Shown one piece after another: positions 28,735-38,027 of a stretch of 64,000 nucleotides of DNA. The position numbers and the translations under genes were made by a program. The stretch covers positions 1,490,501 through 1,554,500 of the forward strand of contig NZ_CP038267.1 in NCBI RefSeq assembly GCF_004564375.1, given 5' to 3'. This stretch comes from Nocardioides euryhalodurans (lineage in GTDB: Bacteria > Actinomycetota > Actinomycetes > Propionibacteriales > Nocardioidaceae). Under the pieces are notes generated by a model that was not told the origin of the DNA, did not search any database, and saw only the letters and a program-made list of their open reading frames with translations. The first letter of the stretch is position 1. Every line of letters begins with the position of its first letter.

Positions 28735-29838
28735 TCACTGACCGCCGAAGAGCACCACCTCGCCCATCGGCTCGTCGCCCGGCTCCCCGGAGAGACCGGT
28801 CAGGACGTTCGTCGTCGCCCAGAGTCCGCTGGTCCCGAGCTCGACGTCACCCGGCAGCCCGACACTCGCCCACGGCTCCGGCGTCGAGCTGCCCGCCGGG
28901 ATCCGGGCGATCGAGCCGCCGAAGAGCTCGGCGACGTACATGTCCCCGTTGCTCGCGACGGCCAGGCCGGTGGCGCTCAGCAGGCCCGTGGCCACGGTCT
29001 CGACCTTGCCCTTGCGCGGGTCGATCCGGTGGACGGCGCCGCGCGCCCCGAGGCTGGGGTCCTCCGGACCGCCCGGCAGCGTGGTCACGTAGAGCTTGCC
29101 GTCCGGGCCCTTCTCGACGTCGGTCGGGACCGGCTCGAAGAGGTAGTCCAAGCCGACCACGCAGTCGGGGAGGCCCAGCCCTTCGGCCATCTCGGCCGAG
29201 ATCGTCAGCGGCTGCGGCGGCAGCACCGCGACGGTGCGCACTGCGCCCTTCCCGCCGACGGAAATGATCGCGTTGGCGGCAGCGTCGGCGACGTAGCGCT
29301 TCCCGCGCATGCTCGTGCTGGCGTACGGGTGGGACTCGACGATGCCGGTGTAGGTCGCCGGCCCGAAGTCGTCGGCCGGCCACTCCGCCGCGCACTCGTC
29401 GGAGATGCCGACCACGCCGTAGGCGTTGTCGGCGTCGGGGTTCTCGGACTCCTCGTGGCCGGACAGGTCGGCGAGGGTCGAGACGTCACCGCGGCGGGAG
29501 ATCGCCATCAGCGCGGTGGTGCCGTCGGGTGCGGTGGTCGCGAAGGTGGCGCCCTTGCCGCGCGCCGAGACGGCCCCGACCTCGGTGCCCCCGTCTGCGG
29601 AGTAGACCACCTGCGGCTCGGCCCCGCCCTTGGACTTCATCAGCAGTCCGGCGAAGTTCTGGCTGAACCACAGCTTCTTGTCGTCCTTGCTGACAGCCAG
29701 GCTCAGCGGCGACAGCAGCCCCTCGGCGATCACCTCGGGGTCGTCCGGCGACGGTGTGACCGTCCCGGCGGTGGCCGCCCCGGCCGCCATGGGTACGGAG
29801 AGTGCGAGACCCAGCAGGGCCGTGAGTGTTCGGCGCAT
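28735..29838 (-). CDS. Secreted ScyD/ScyE family beta-propeller protein
   Basis: 367 residues from the ATG at 29838 (GGGGGGA upstream). N-terminal signal peptide MRRTLTALLGLALSVPMAAGAATAG. Repeating blades such as LLSPLSLAVSKDDKKLWFSQ, PDGKLYVTTLPGG and ATGLAVASNGDMYVAELFGGSIARI are six-bladed propeller (NHL/SMP-30-like) repeats. NCBI calls this type ScyD/ScyE after scytonemin cluster proteins, but no scytonemin genes are nearby, so the role is unknown. Monocistronic. Confidence 0.8.
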   Translation of the reverse strand: MRRTLTALLGLALSVPMAAGAATAGTVTPSPDDPEVIAEGLLSPLSLAVSKDDKKLWFSQNFAGLLMKSKGGAEPQVVYSADGGTEVGAVSARGKGATFATTAPDGTTALMAISRRGDVSTLADLSGHEESENPDADNAYGVVGISDECAAEWPADDFGPATYTGIVESHPYASTSMRGKRYVADAAANAIISVGGKGAVRTVAVLPPQPLTISAEMAEGLGLPDCVVGLDYLFEPVPTDVEKGPDGKLYVTTLPGGPEDPSLGARGAVHRIDPRKGKVETVATGLLSATGLAVASNGDMYVAELFGGSIARIPAGSSTPEPWASVGLPGDVELGTSGLWATTNVLTGLSGEPGDEPMGEVVLFGGQ

Positions 29839-29950
29839 GGTTCCCCCCAGCGTTGTCCTCGTGGATCCCTCGAACACTGCCGCCGCCACGAGGGGCGCGC
29901 ATCAGCCAGACGCGGTATTCCCTTGCGCCGCGGTAAGTGGTATGGACCGG

Positions 29951-30952
29951 TCAGCCGGCGTCGTAGGCCTCGAGGATCAGGTCGGCCGCCACGGGCGCGT
30001 TGATCTCCCCGGCGAGCACCTGCCGGCGTACGTCGTCGCGGATCGCCGCGACCCCGGGCGAGCGCCGCAGCCGCTCGGCCAGCTCGTCGCGGACCAGGGA
30101 CCAGGTGAAGTCGAGCTGCTGGCCGGCGCGCTTGCGGGCCAGGCCCTCGGGACCGAGGTGGTCGCGGTGCGCCACGACCTGCTGCCAGACCTCGTCGACG
30201 CCGTCGCCGGTGAGCCCGGAGCAGGTGACGACGGGCGCCACCCACTCGCCGCGGCCACGGACCAGGCGCAGGGCGCCGGCCAGCTCGCGGGCGGCTGCGC
30301 GGGCCTCGCCCCGCCGGTCGGCGCCACCGCCGTCGTCGGCCTTGTTGACCGCGATCACGTCGGCGATCTCGAGGATGCCCTTCTTGATGCCCTGCAGCTG
30401 GTCACCGGTCCGGGCCAGGGTCAGGAACAAGAAGGTGTCGACCATCCCGGCGACGGTGATCTCCGACTGCCCGACGCCCACCGTCTCGACCAGCACCACG
30501 TCGTGGCCGGCCGCCTCGAGGACCGCCATCGCCTGGGTGGTCGCCCGGGCCACCCCCCCGAGCGTGCCGGCGGCGGGCGAGGGCCGGATGTAGGCGTGGG
30601 GGTCGTGGGCGAGCCGTGCCATCCGGGTCTTGTCGCCGAGCACCGAGCCGCCGGTACGCACGCTCGACGGGTCGACCGCGAGCACGCCGACCCGGTGGCC
30701 GGCGGCCGTGAGGCGGGTGCCGAGCTCTTCGATGAAGGTGGACTTCCCGACCCCCGGGACGCCGGAGATGCCGACGCGGACGGCCCCGCCGGGCTCGAGC
30801 CGTGACAGCAGCTCGCGGGCGAGGGCGCGGTGCTCGGCCCGCGAGGACTCCATCAGGGTGATGGCGCGCGAGACCGAGGCCCGCTGCCGCTCGCGGATCC
30901 CGGTGACCAGGGCGTCGAGGTCGACCGGTCTCGAGGCCCGCCGCTCAGTCAC
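29951..30952 (-). CDS. meaB: Methylmalonyl-CoA mutase-associated GTPase MeaB
   Basis: 333 residues. G3E-type GTPase: P-loop GVPGVGKST (64-72), [19 protein letters not shown], the ETVGVGQSE switch region and NKAD base-recognition motif; the C-terminal dimerisation arm ([15 protein letters not shown]) is present. It gates cofactor loading and protects/reactivates methylmalonyl-CoA mutase. The GTG start overlaps the mutB stop by 8 bases, third gene of mutA-mutB-meaB. Confidence 0.95.
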   Translation of the reverse strand: MTERRASRPVDLDALVTGIRERQRASVSRAITLMESSRAEHRALARELLSRLEPGGAVRVGISGVPGVGKSTFIEELGTRLTAAGHRVGVLAVDPSSVRTGGSVLGDKTRMARLAHDPHAYIRPSPAAGTLGGVARATTQAMAVLEAAGHDVVLVETVGVGQSEITVAGMVDTFLFLTLARTGDQLQGIKKGILEIADVIAVNKADDGGGADRRGEARAAARELAGALRLVRGRGEWVAPVVTCSGLTGDGVDEVWQQVVAHRDHLGPEGLARKRAGQQLDFTWSLVRDELAERLRRSPGVAAIRDDVRRQVLAGEINAPVAADLILEAYDAG

Positions 30953-33155
30953 CGTGGTGGAGCTGCTCCGACAGCTTCGTCAGCAGGTCCAGCGCCGACT
31001 CGGCGATCACGGTGCCGGGCAGGAAGACCGCGGCGGCACCCATCTCCCGGAGCGTCGCGACGTCGTCGGGCGGGATGACGCCGCCGATGACGACCATCAC
31101 GTCCTCACGGCCGAGGTCCGCGAGCGCCTGCCGCAGCTGCGGGAGCAGCGCGAGGTGGCCGGCCGCCAGCGAGGAGACCCCGACGATGTGGACGTCCGCG
31201 TCGACCGCCTGCTGGGCGACCTCCTCGGGAGTGGAGAAGAGCGGCCCGACGTCGACGTCGAAGCCCATGTCGGCGAAGGCGCTGACCACGACCTTCTGTC
31301 CCCGGTCGTGCCCGTCCTGCCCCATCTTGGCGACCAGGATCCGTGGCCGCCGGCCCTCGTTCTCCTCGAACTCGTCGGCCATGGCGACCACGCGCTGCAC
31401 GGGACCGTCGTCTCCCGACTCGTCGCGGTACACGCCGGAGATCGTACGGATCACCGCCTGGTGCCGGCCGAAGACCTTCTCCATCGCACCGGAGATCTCC
31501 CCGACGGTGGCCTTGGCCCGCGCGGCCGCGACGCTGAGCTCCAGCAGGTTCCCCGAGCCGTCCTCGGCACTGCGGGTCAGCGCGTGCAGCGCGTCCTCGA
31601 CCTCGCGGTCGTCGCGCTCCGCACGCAGCCGTTCGAGCTTGGCCACCTGCTGCCGGTAGACGTCGTCGTTGTCGACCCTGAGCACGTCGAGCCGGTCCTC
31701 GGCGGCCAGCCGGAACGTGTTGACCCCGATGACCTGCTGGTGGCCGGAGTCGATCCGCGCCTGCGTACGGGCCGCCGCCTCCTCGATCCGCATCTTGGGG
31801 ATGCCCTGCTCGATGGCCGCCGCCATCCCGCCGGCCTGCTCGGCCTCCTGGAGGTGCCCCCAGGCACGCTCGGCGAGGTCGTGGGTCAGCCGCTCCACGT
31901 AGTAGGAGCCGGCCCACGGGTCGATGGTGTCGGTCGTGCCGCTCTCCTGCTGGAGCAGCAGCTGGGTGTTGCGGGCGATCCGCGCGGAGAAGTCGGTCGG
32001 CAGCGCGATCGCCTCGTCCAGCGCGTTGGTGTGGAGCGACTGCGTGTGCCCCTGGGTGGCGGCCATCGCCTCGACACAGGTGCGGCCGACGTTGTTGTAG
32101 ACGTCCTGCGCGGTGAGCGACCAGCCGCTGGTCTGGCAGTGGGTCCGGAGGCTGAGCGACTTGGGGTTCTGCGGGTCGAACTGGCGCACGAGCCGGCTCC
32201 AGAGGGCGCGGGCGGCGCGCATCTTGGCGACCTCCATGAAGAAGTTCATGCCGATCGCCCAGAAGAAGCTCAGCCGGGGTGCGAAGCGGTCGACGTCGAG
32301 GCCCGCGTCGAGGCCGGCGCGGAGGTACTCGACGCCGTCGGCGAGCGTGTAGGCCAGCTCGAGGTCGGCGGTCGCCCCGGCCTCCTGCATGTGGTAGCCG
32401 GAGATCGAGATCGAGTTGAAGCGCGGCATCCGCTCGGCGGTGAAGGCGAAGATGTCGGAGATGATCCGCATGCTCGGCGCCGGCGGGTAGATGTAGGTGT
32501 TGCGGACCATGAACTCCTTGAGGATGTCGTTCTGGATCGTCCCCGCGAGCTGTTCCGGCTTCACCCCCTGCTCCTCCGCGGCAGCGATGTAGAGCGCCAT
32601 CACCGGGAGCACGGCGCCGTTCATGGTCATCGACACCGACATCTGGTCGAGCGGGATGCCGTCGAAGAGCGTGCGCGCGTCGTAGATCGAGTCGATCGCC
32701 ACGCCCGCCATCCCGACGTCGCCGCGCACCCGCGGGTGGTCGGAGTCGTAGCCGCGGTGGGTGGCGAGGTCGAAGGCGACGCTGAGCCCCTTCTGGCCGG
32801 CCGCGAGGTTGCGCCGGTAGAACGCGTTGGACTCCTCGGCCGTCGAGAAGCCGGCGTACTGCCGGATGGTCCACGGCTGCGTGGTGTACATGGTCGGGTA
32901 CGGCCCGCGCAGGAACGGGCTGAGCCCCGGCCAGGTGTCGAGGGCGTCGAGGCCCGCGAGGTGCTCGGGGCCGTAGACGGGGAGGATGTCGATGCCTTCG
33001 GGGCTGGGCCAGGGGTCGGTGTGGTTTCCCCGGTCGGCCGGGGAAACCGGGGGTTCGTCACGGTTGTCTGGGTGACCAACCCCGTGGTCACCCGGCCGAC
33101 CGGGGAAACCCGCACCCGCCACCGACAGCCCCGCGAACGTCTCCGGCACGCTCAT
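30945..33155 (-). CDS. mutB: Methylmalonyl-CoA mutase large (catalytic) subunit, with repeat-encoded N-terminal insert
   Basis: 736 residues. Interconverts (R)-methylmalonyl-CoA and succinyl-CoA using adenosylcobalamin. TIM-barrel blocks [32 protein letters not shown] and [11 protein letters not shown]12 domain with DGHDRG at 614-619 (His616 as cobalt ligand). Residues 16-44 are encoded by an 88-bp palindromic element and replace the normal linker between the start ([10 protein letters not shown]) and [13 protein letters not shown]. The catalytic core is untouched, so the enzyme should be active. ATG overlaps mutA by 4 bases. Confidence 0.96.
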   Translation of the reverse strand: MSVPETFAGLSVAGAGFPGRPGDHGVGHPDNRDEPPVSPADRGNHTDPWPSPEGIDILPVYGPEHLAGLDALDTWPGLSPFLRGPYPTMYTTQPWTIRQYAGFSTAEESNAFYRRNLAAGQKGLSVAFDLATHRGYDSDHPRVRGDVGMAGVAIDSIYDARTLFDGIPLDQMSVSMTMNGAVLPVMALYIAAAEEQGVKPEQLAGTIQNDILKEFMVRNTYIYPPAPSMRIISDIFAFTAERMPRFNSISISGYHMQEAGATADLELAYTLADGVEYLRAGLDAGLDVDRFAPRLSFFWAIGMNFFMEVAKMRAARALWSRLVRQFDPQNPKSLSLRTHCQTSGWSLTAQDVYNNVGRTCVEAMAATQGHTQSLHTNALDEAIALPTDFSARIARNTQLLLQQESGTTDTIDPWAGSYYVERLTHDLAERAWGHLQEAEQAGGMAAAIEQGIPKMRIEEAAARTQARIDSGHQQVIGVNTFRLAAEDRLDVLRVDNDDVYRQQVAKLERLRAERDDREVEDALHALTRSAEDGSGNLLELSVAAARAKATVGEISGAMEKVFGRHQAVIRTISGVYRDESGDDGPVQRVVAMADEFEENEGRRPRILVAKMGQDGHDRGQKVVVSAFADMGFDVDVGPLFSTPEEVAQQAVDADVHIVGVSSLAAGHLALLPQLRQALADLGREDVMVVIGGVIPPDDVATLREMGAAAVFLPGTVIAESALDLLTKLSEQLHHGD
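33023..33110. repeat. 88-bp palindromic element inside mutB coding sequence
   Basis: Ends are an exact 17-bp inverted repeat: GGTTTCCCCGGTCGGCC at 33023-33039 and its complement at 33094-33110. Nested inside are a second hairpin with 11-bp arms (33023-33033 with 33038-33048, loop TCGG) and a third with 9-bp arms (GGGTGACCA 33071-33079 with TGGTCACCC 33085-33093). It is read in frame as about 29 Pro/Gly/Asp-rich residues. Looks like a miniature repeat that inserted in a tolerant linker. Confidence 0.8.
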
Positions 33156-34849
33156 GCCAGCTCCTCCCTCGTACGGCGGAGGAACGCAAGCGCGTCCACC
33201 CCGGCGAAGCAGCGGTCGTCGGCACCCACGTCAGCCTTGCCGGCCACGACCACGTGGCGGGCACCGGCGTCGCGGAGGGCGGTGACCAGGTCGGCGCCCC
33301 ACTCGTCGTACGCCGGGTCGGTGCCGGCCAGGCAGACGACCGGCTGGCCGTCGTACGCCGCGAGCACGGACTCGACACCGTCGGTCGGTCCGGCCGGGAC
33401 GACCGCGACGCCGCCGGCGGCGAGCAGGTTGGCCGCGAAGCCGGCCCGCGCGGTGTGGGCCGCGACCGGGCCCATCGTGGCCAGGAAGACCGGGGTCAGG
33501 GCGGGGTCGTCGCGCAGCTCCTCGAACGCCGCGCCCCACCGGCGCACGTCGTCGCCGTCACCGGGGCGCTCGGGGAGCACCTCGTCGAGGTGGGGGAACT
33601 CGGTGAGGCCGGTGATCGGCAGCCGGCGGGTCGCGACGGCCTCGTCACGCGCCGCGACCGTGTCGGCGACCCGCCCCCAGAAGGCGTCGTGGCCCTCGGC
33701 CTCGACCAGCCCCAGCTCCTCCCACGCGGCGACGGCGAGGTCGTCGGTGAGCTTCTCCACGGCGTAGGACCCGCCGGCCGGGTCCGCGACGCGGCCGAGG
33801 TGGGACTCGCTGAGCAGCAGGTGGGAGGTGTTACGGGCGATCCGCCGGCCGAAGGCGTCGGGCTCCCCCAGCGGGCTGTCGAAGGGCAGCACGGTCACCG
33901 AGTCGGCCCCGCCCACGCCGGCCGCGAACGCGGCGACGGTGGTGCGCAGCATGTTGACCCAGGGGTCGTACCTGCTCATCATCGGCCGGCTGGTGACGGC
34001 GTGGATCCGCATCGGCACCTCGCCGGCGCCGCTCAGCTCGAGCATCCGTGCCCACAGCCGGCGGGCGGCGCGGAGCTTGGCGATGGTCGGGAACTGCGCG
34101 GCGGTCGCCGCGAACCGGAACTCGACCAGACCGGCAGCCTCCTCGACGGAGAAGCCGGCAGCGACGAGGGTCCGGAGGTACGCCGCCGCGGTGGCAAGCG
34201 CGTGACCGAGCTCCTGGACGTCGGAGGCGCCCCGGTCGTGGGCGGTCGTGCCGTCGACCACGGCCGCCAGGACGCCGGCGTCCTGCGCGATCCGGGCCAC
34301 CTCGACGACGTGGTCGCCGGCCGCGTCGGCCCCGAGGTTGGTGCCGTCGGCGGGGTCGGTGTCGCCGAGCAGGCCCGCGAGCTCGCGGGCGGCCTCGGGC
34401 GTGGCGCCCTCGAGGACGACGGGGGCCAGGTCGAGCAGCACACCGTCGAGGAGCACCGGGAGGTCGGCGGAGGCCTCGACCCACAGCGACGTGGCGCCGG
34501 TGTCGAGGTCGGCGAGCGCCTGCTCGTTGTCCGCGGGCCGGGTGCGGACGTCCCAGCCACCGGCGCCGGTCGGCCGGCCGCGGGTGACGAGGTCGTCGAG
34601 CAGGTCGGGGGTGCCGAGCGGGGTGACCACGAGCCCGTCGAGGGAGTCGCCGGCCAACCGCTCCCAGACCAGGTCGTCGGGCTCGTCCTCGCCGAGCCGG
34701 CGCGCCTTGCGCAGCACCCCGGCGGCCGCCCGCTCCCAGTCGGCGCGGGTGTGGCGGTCCTCGGGTGCGGCCAGGGCCAGCGTGCCCTGCGCGGGCTCGA
34801 GGTCCTCCGGCTCGTCGAGGCCGCCGTCGACGGTCGGCTGGTCACTCAT
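33152..34849 (-). CDS. mutA: Methylmalonyl-CoA mutase small subunit
   Basis: 565 residues. Homologous to the large subunit in the barrel ([69 protein letters not shown]) but the C-terminal domain has no DxHxxG cobalamin motif, as expected for the non-catalytic partner. Stabilises MutB. ATG at 34849 lies 7 nt after TAAGGT without an SD: leaderless operon start. First gene of mutA-mutB-meaB. Confidence 0.95.
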   Translation of the reverse strand: MSDQPTVDGGLDEPEDLEPAQGTLALAAPEDRHTRADWERAAAGVLRKARRLGEDEPDDLVWERLAGDSLDGLVVTPLGTPDLLDDLVTRGRPTGAGGWDVRTRPADNEQALADLDTGATSLWVEASADLPVLLDGVLLDLAPVVLEGATPEAARELAGLLGDTDPADGTNLGADAAGDHVVEVARIAQDAGVLAAVVDGTTAHDRGASDVQELGHALATAAAYLRTLVAAGFSVEEAAGLVEFRFAATAAQFPTIAKLRAARRLWARMLELSGAGEVPMRIHAVTSRPMMSRYDPWVNMLRTTVAAFAAGVGGADSVTVLPFDSPLGEPDAFGRRIARNTSHLLLSESHLGRVADPAGGSYAVEKLTDDLAVAAWEELGLVEAEGHDAFWGRVADTVAARDEAVATRRLPITGLTEFPHLDEVLPERPGDGDDVRRWGAAFEELRDDPALTPVFLATMGPVAAHTARAGFAANLLAAGGVAVVPAGPTDGVESVLAAYDGQPVVCLAGTDPAYDEWGADLVTALRDAGARHVVVAGKADVGADDRCFAGVDALAFLRRTREELA

Positions 34850-34862
34850 GGTGCGAACCTTA
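34850..34862 (-). promoter_or_regulatory. -10 box TAAGGT, 7 nt before mutA ATG (leaderless start)
   Basis: TAAGGT at 34862-34857 on the minus strand, seven bases, then the ATG at 34849. It is the only promoter-like sequence for the mutA-mutB-meaB operon that can be seen. Confidence 0.5.
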
Positions 34863-34942
34863 GGAGGGGCGCTGCCGAAGGGGCCACCGAGTGTGACCTA
34901 TTGCGCGTGCGAAACGCCCTCGCCGCCGCGCGCTGCCGGGTC

Positions 34943-34955
34943 GATACTGGTCGAC
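34943..34955 (+). promoter_or_regulatory. -10-like GATACT, 7 nt before lysE-type gene
   Basis: GATACT at 34943-34948 followed by seven bases and the ATG at 34956. No SD. Faces the mutA promoter across about 80 bp. Confidence 0.4.
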
Positions 34956-35585
34956 ATGCCCAGCACCGCCCAGTGGGTCGCCTTCCTGGTGGCGTCCGTC
35001 CTCTTCATCCAGCTCCCGGGCCCGAGCCTGCTCTTCACGCTCGGCCGGGCCCTGACGGTCAGCCTGCGCGACGCCCTGCTGTCCGCGGCCGGCAACGCGC
35101 TCGGGATCGTCACCCAGGCCGTGCTCGTCGCGGTCGGGCTCGGTGCTGTCGTGGCGACCAGCGCGACCGCGTACGCCACGCTCAAGCTGGCCGGCGCCGC
35201 CTACGTCGTCTGGTTGGGCGTCCAGGCCATCCGGCACCGTGGCGACGCCCGGGCGGCCCTGGACACCGGTGGCCGGCCGCCCGAGCGGGCCGGGCGCTCG
35301 CTGCTCACGGGCTTCACCGTCGGCGTCAGCAACCCCAAGACGATCGTCTTCTTCGTCGCCTTCCTGCCGCAGTTCACGGCCCCCGGCTCCCCCGCCGCCC
35401 CGCAGCTGGTCGTGCTGGGGCTGGTCTTCGGGCTGCTGGCGGTCGTCTCGGACAGCATGTGGGCGACCGCTGCCGGCAAGGCCCGCCAGTGGTTCGCGCG
35501 CAAGCCACAGCGGCTCGACGCGATGGGGGCCGCCGGCGGCGTGCTGATGATCGGCATGGGCGCCACCATGGCGGCCACCGACTGA
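34956..35585 (+). CDS. LysE/RhtB family amino-acid exporter
   Basis: 209 residues, about six membrane segments. Opening block FLVASVLFIQLPGPSLLFTLGRAL with the conserved PGPS turn, GNALGIVTQAVLVAVGLGAVV, LKLAGAAYVVWLGVQAIR, and GFTVGVSNPKTIVFFVAFLPQF with the NPK motif of the LysE/RhtB family. Exports amino acids or derivatives; substrate unknown. Start chosen at 34956 since the longer frame lies antisense in mutA. Confidence 0.9.
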   Translation: MPSTAQWVAFLVASVLFIQLPGPSLLFTLGRALTVSLRDALLSAAGNALGIVTQAVLVAVGLGAVVATSATAYATLKLAGAAYVVWLGVQAIRHRGDARAALDTGGRPPERAGRSLLTGFTVGVSNPKTIVFFVAFLPQFTAPGSPAAPQLVVLGLVFGLLAVVSDSMWATAAGKARQWFARKPQRLDAMGAAGGVLMIGMGATMAATD

Positions 35586-35595
35586 CCGCGGTCAG
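35582..35595. terminator. 14-bp perfect palindrome joining the stop codons of lysE and the GDPD gene
   Basis: CTGACCGCGGTCAG is fully self-complementary. It holds the TGA of the exporter gene and the reversed TGA of the phosphodiesterase gene. Short for a terminator on its own, but of the same design as hairpins at 9731, 50858 and 59591. Confidence 0.35.
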
Positions 35596-36710
35596 CGGCG
35601 GCGCCGCATCTCCGCCGCCGCGAGGTCCGGGTGGTCGCTGAACGCGCCGTCCATGCCGGCGCGCAGGAACACCCGCAGCTCACCGGTCATGTCGCCGAGC
35701 TCGGTCGGGTCGGCGCTCGAGCGGAACTCGGCCGGCAGGAACGTGTTCTCGGCGCGGAAGGTCCAGCCGTGGACGGTCAGTCCCGCTCGGTGGGCGTCCT
35801 TGATCACGCGCGTCGGCTCACCGAGCGTTCCGTCGGCCTCGCGCGGGATCATCAGGTCCTTGCACAGCCCCACGCCGTCGGCGTACGACGCCACCTCGCG
35901 CAGGCCCGCCCGGCTGACGATCTCGGAGTACGGCCGCGGGTCGTCGGCAGGCCCGCCCGTGCAGCTGGCCAGCTGCGCCAGGGTCACGTCGGTCATCTCG
36001 TCCAGGGCCTGCAGGTTGCCGACCTCGAAGCTCTGCACGATCACCGCGTCGCGACGCTTGTCGTAGCCGGCGGCGTCGAGCGTCTCGACGAGCGGCTCTT
36101 CCATCGACAGGCCGATCGAGTCGAAGTAGCTGGGGTGCTTGGTCTCGGGATAGATCCCGACCTCCCGGCCGTCGCAGGTCTCGCTGGACTGCGCGAGGTC
36201 GATGACCTCCTCGAGGGTCGGCACCCGGAAGCGTCCGTCGTACGCCGTGTTGCCGGGGCGGACCTGGGGGATCCGCTCCTCGGCGCGCAGCGTCCGGAGC
36301 TCGGCGAGGGTGAAGTCCTCGGTGAAGAATCCGGTGACCGGCACCCCGTCGATGACCTTGGTGGTGCGCCGGCCGGCGAACTCCGGGTGGTCCTCGACGT
36401 CGGTCGTGCCGGCGATCTCGTTCTCGTGGCGCGCGACCAGCACGCCGTCCCTGGTCGGGACGAGGTCGGGCTCGATGTAGTCGGCGCACTGCTCGATCGC
36501 CAGCTCGTACGCCGCCAGCGTGTGCTCGGGGCGGTACCCGCTGGCACCGCGGTGGCCCACCACGAGCGGACGGCTCTTGCCGTGGTGGCCCGGCTTGGCG
36601 GCCCGGTGGTCGGGCGCGGCCTCGGCGGGGGCCGTGACGACCACGGCGAGGCTGGGGAGGAGGGCCGCGGCCAGGGCGGCGGCGAGGGTGCGGGAGGTCC
36701 GAGAGGTCAT
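35592..36710 (-). CDS. glpQ: Secreted glycerophosphodiester phosphodiesterase
   Basis: 372 residues from the ATG at 36710. Signal peptide MTSRTSRTLAAALAAALLPSLAVVVTAPAEA. GDPD catalytic motifs: VVGHRGASGYRPEHTLAAYELAIEQCADYIEPDLVPTRDGVLVARHE with the HR...E.D...H metal/acid-base set, and EVGIYPETKHPSYF. The C-terminal SDHPDLA is typical. Releases glycerol-3-phosphate from glycerophosphodiesters outside the membrane; phosphate or carbon scavenging. Longer open frame upstream overlaps another gene and lacks a signal peptide. Confidence 0.92.
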   Translation of the reverse strand: MTSRTSRTLAAALAAALLPSLAVVVTAPAEAAPDHRAAKPGHHGKSRPLVVGHRGASGYRPEHTLAAYELAIEQCADYIEPDLVPTRDGVLVARHENEIAGTTDVEDHPEFAGRRTTKVIDGVPVTGFFTEDFTLAELRTLRAEERIPQVRPGNTAYDGRFRVPTLEEVIDLAQSSETCDGREVGIYPETKHPSYFDSIGLSMEEPLVETLDAAGYDKRRDAVIVQSFEVGNLQALDEMTDVTLAQLASCTGGPADDPRPYSEIVSRAGLREVASYADGVGLCKDLMIPREADGTLGEPTRVIKDAHRAGLTVHGWTFRAENTFLPAEFRSSADPTELGDMTGELRVFLRAGMDGAFSDHPDLAAAEMRRRR

Positions 36711-36852
36711 GCCGGGAACGCAACCGGCCTCGGCCGACAGCAGGTCGGACGCCGGGCGACCACCCGGTGACGACGAGACGAACCTCCGACGACGACGTGG
36801 GCCTGTGGAGGACCGGTGGCGGGAGGCCACGGGCCGGGGCAGGCTCCGGGGC

Positions 36853-37266
36853 ATGAGGGTGAGCGATCCGTACGGCACGACCTGGCGCGTCACGCGCCGC
36901 TGGCTGCCCTGGCAGCGGCAGCTCCGCGGCGTGGACCTCCCGACGGGTGACCCCTCCAGGGTCGGCGACCTCGGCCACGACCCCGGTGACCTGCTGCTCG
37001 GGGGCCTGCTGCTCGTCGTCCTGGCGCCCGGGCTCGTGCTCTTCGTGCTCGCGGGCCTCGAGCTCGCCCTGCTCGTGGCGCTGTTGCCCCTGGTCCTGCT
37101 CGCCCGCGTGGTCCTCGGACGCCACTGGCACGTCGAGGCGAGGCGTGGCTGGACCCCGGTCTGGGAGGGCGAGGCCGGCGGCTGGTCCGGGAGCGCGCGG
37201 CGGATCCGGGAGGTGTGCGCCGCGATCGAGCGCGGGCAGCTCCCACCGCGCACGCTCATGGAGTGA
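36853..37266 (+). CDS. Small membrane protein, function unknown
   Basis: 137 residues. Basic, Trp-rich N-terminus (WRVTRRWLPWQRQLRG), two closely spaced hydrophobic segments at roughly residues 47-70 and 70-88 (LLLGGLLLVVLAPGLVLFVLAG, LALLVALLPLVLLARVVLG), then a Trp/Arg-rich cytosolic tail. No recognised family. The frame is open further upstream but there it is antisense to the GDPD gene. Possibly co-transcribed with the ABM gene that follows after 40 bp. Confidence 0.55.
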   Translation: MRVSDPYGTTWRVTRRWLPWQRQLRGVDLPTGDPSRVGDLGHDPGDLLLGGLLLVVLAPGLVLFVLAGLELALLVALLPLVLLARVVLGRHWHVEARRGWTPVWEGEAGGWSGSARRIREVCAAIERGQLPPRTLME

Positions 37267-37306
37267 GAGCCGATGAGTCCCCGGGCCGCCGGAGGTCGGA
37301 ACGTCC

Positions 37307-37591
37307 ATGATCATCGTGTGCGGACACCTGCTCGTCGACGCCGACGACCGCGGCGACTACCTCGACGGCTGCCGGGAGGTGGTGGCCCGGGGGCGGGCGG
37401 CGGAGGGCTGCCTCGACTTCGCGCTGTCACCCGACCTGCTCGTCCCGGGACGGATCAACATCCTCGAGCGCTGGACGTCCCGCGCGGCCCTGGACGCCTT
37501 CCGGGGCAGCGGCACCCCGGACGACCAGCAGTCCCGCATCCGCGCCGCGTCCGTGGCCGAGTACGACGTCGCGGGCCAGACCCTGCTCTGA
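37307..37591 (+). CDS. Antibiotic biosynthesis monooxygenase (ABM) domain protein
   Basis: 94 residues, one dimeric alpha+beta barrel. MIIVCGHLLVDADDRGDYLDGCREVVARGRAAEGCLDFALSPDLLVPGRINILERWTS: the late EGCLDF and ILERW elements are characteristic of ABM/YgiN-like proteins. Possible quinol monooxygenase or small-molecule detoxification; substrate unknown. GGAGG lies about 11 nt before the ATG. Confidence 0.8.
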   Translation: MIIVCGHLLVDADDRGDYLDGCREVVARGRAAEGCLDFALSPDLLVPGRINILERWTSRAALDAFRGSGTPDDQQSRIRAASVAEYDVAGQTLL

Positions 37592-37594
37592 ACC

Positions 37595-37972
37595 TCAGGC
37601 GTCGGCGGACCAGTCGGGGAGCTGCTGCAGCGCCCACCGGTTGCCGTCCGGGTCCGTCATCGACACGAATCGCCCCCAGACCTGCTCGTCGACGCCCTCC
37701 GCCTCGATCCCTCGGTCGCGGAGGTCGGCGAGCGTCGCGTCGGCGTCGGCCACCACCATCTGCAGGTTGTCCAGCGACCCCGGCGCGAGAGCGGTCAACC
37801 CCCGGCCGACCGCGATCGAGCACGCGGACCCCGGCGGGGTCAGCTGCACGAACCGGATCTCGTCGCTGACGGTCTGGTCGTGGTCGCACACGAAGCCCGC
37901 CCTGACGTAGAAGTCCTTCGCCCGGTCCACGTCGGTCACGGGCACCATCACCAGCTCCAGCTTCATCTCCAT
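37595..37972 (-). CDS. VOC family (glyoxalase-like) protein
   Basis: 125 residues. Two beta-alpha-beta3 halves: LELVMVPVTDVDRAKDFYVRAGF and LQMVVADADATLADLRDRGIE, ending FVSMTDPDGNRWALQQLP. The DPDGN.W element is the standard VOC C-terminal motif. Ligand unknown; glyoxalase/dioxygenase/resistance roles are all possible. Stop is 3 bp from the opposing ABM gene. Confidence 0.85.
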   Translation of the reverse strand: MEMKLELVMVPVTDVDRAKDFYVRAGFVCDHDQTVSDEIRFVQLTPPGSACSIAVGRGLTALAPGSLDNLQMVVADADATLADLRDRGIEAEGVDEQVWGRFVSMTDPDGNRWALQQLPDWSADA

Positions 37973-38027
37973 GGCACCGACCCTAGGGACCCATCCGGTC
38001 AGGATGTGTCCGCTGTGGAGACAGGTT

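Noticed and set aside
28735..29838. Scytonemin biosynthesis
   Set aside because: The ScyD/ScyE name only reflects a propeller family; none of the other scytonemin genes is present.
30630..33767. 1045-codon open frame on the plus strand across mutB/meaB
   Set aside because: Antisense shadow of mutA/mutB/meaB. Composition is Arg/Gly/Val/Asp/His-rich with no domain, as expected in GC-rich codon mirror frames.
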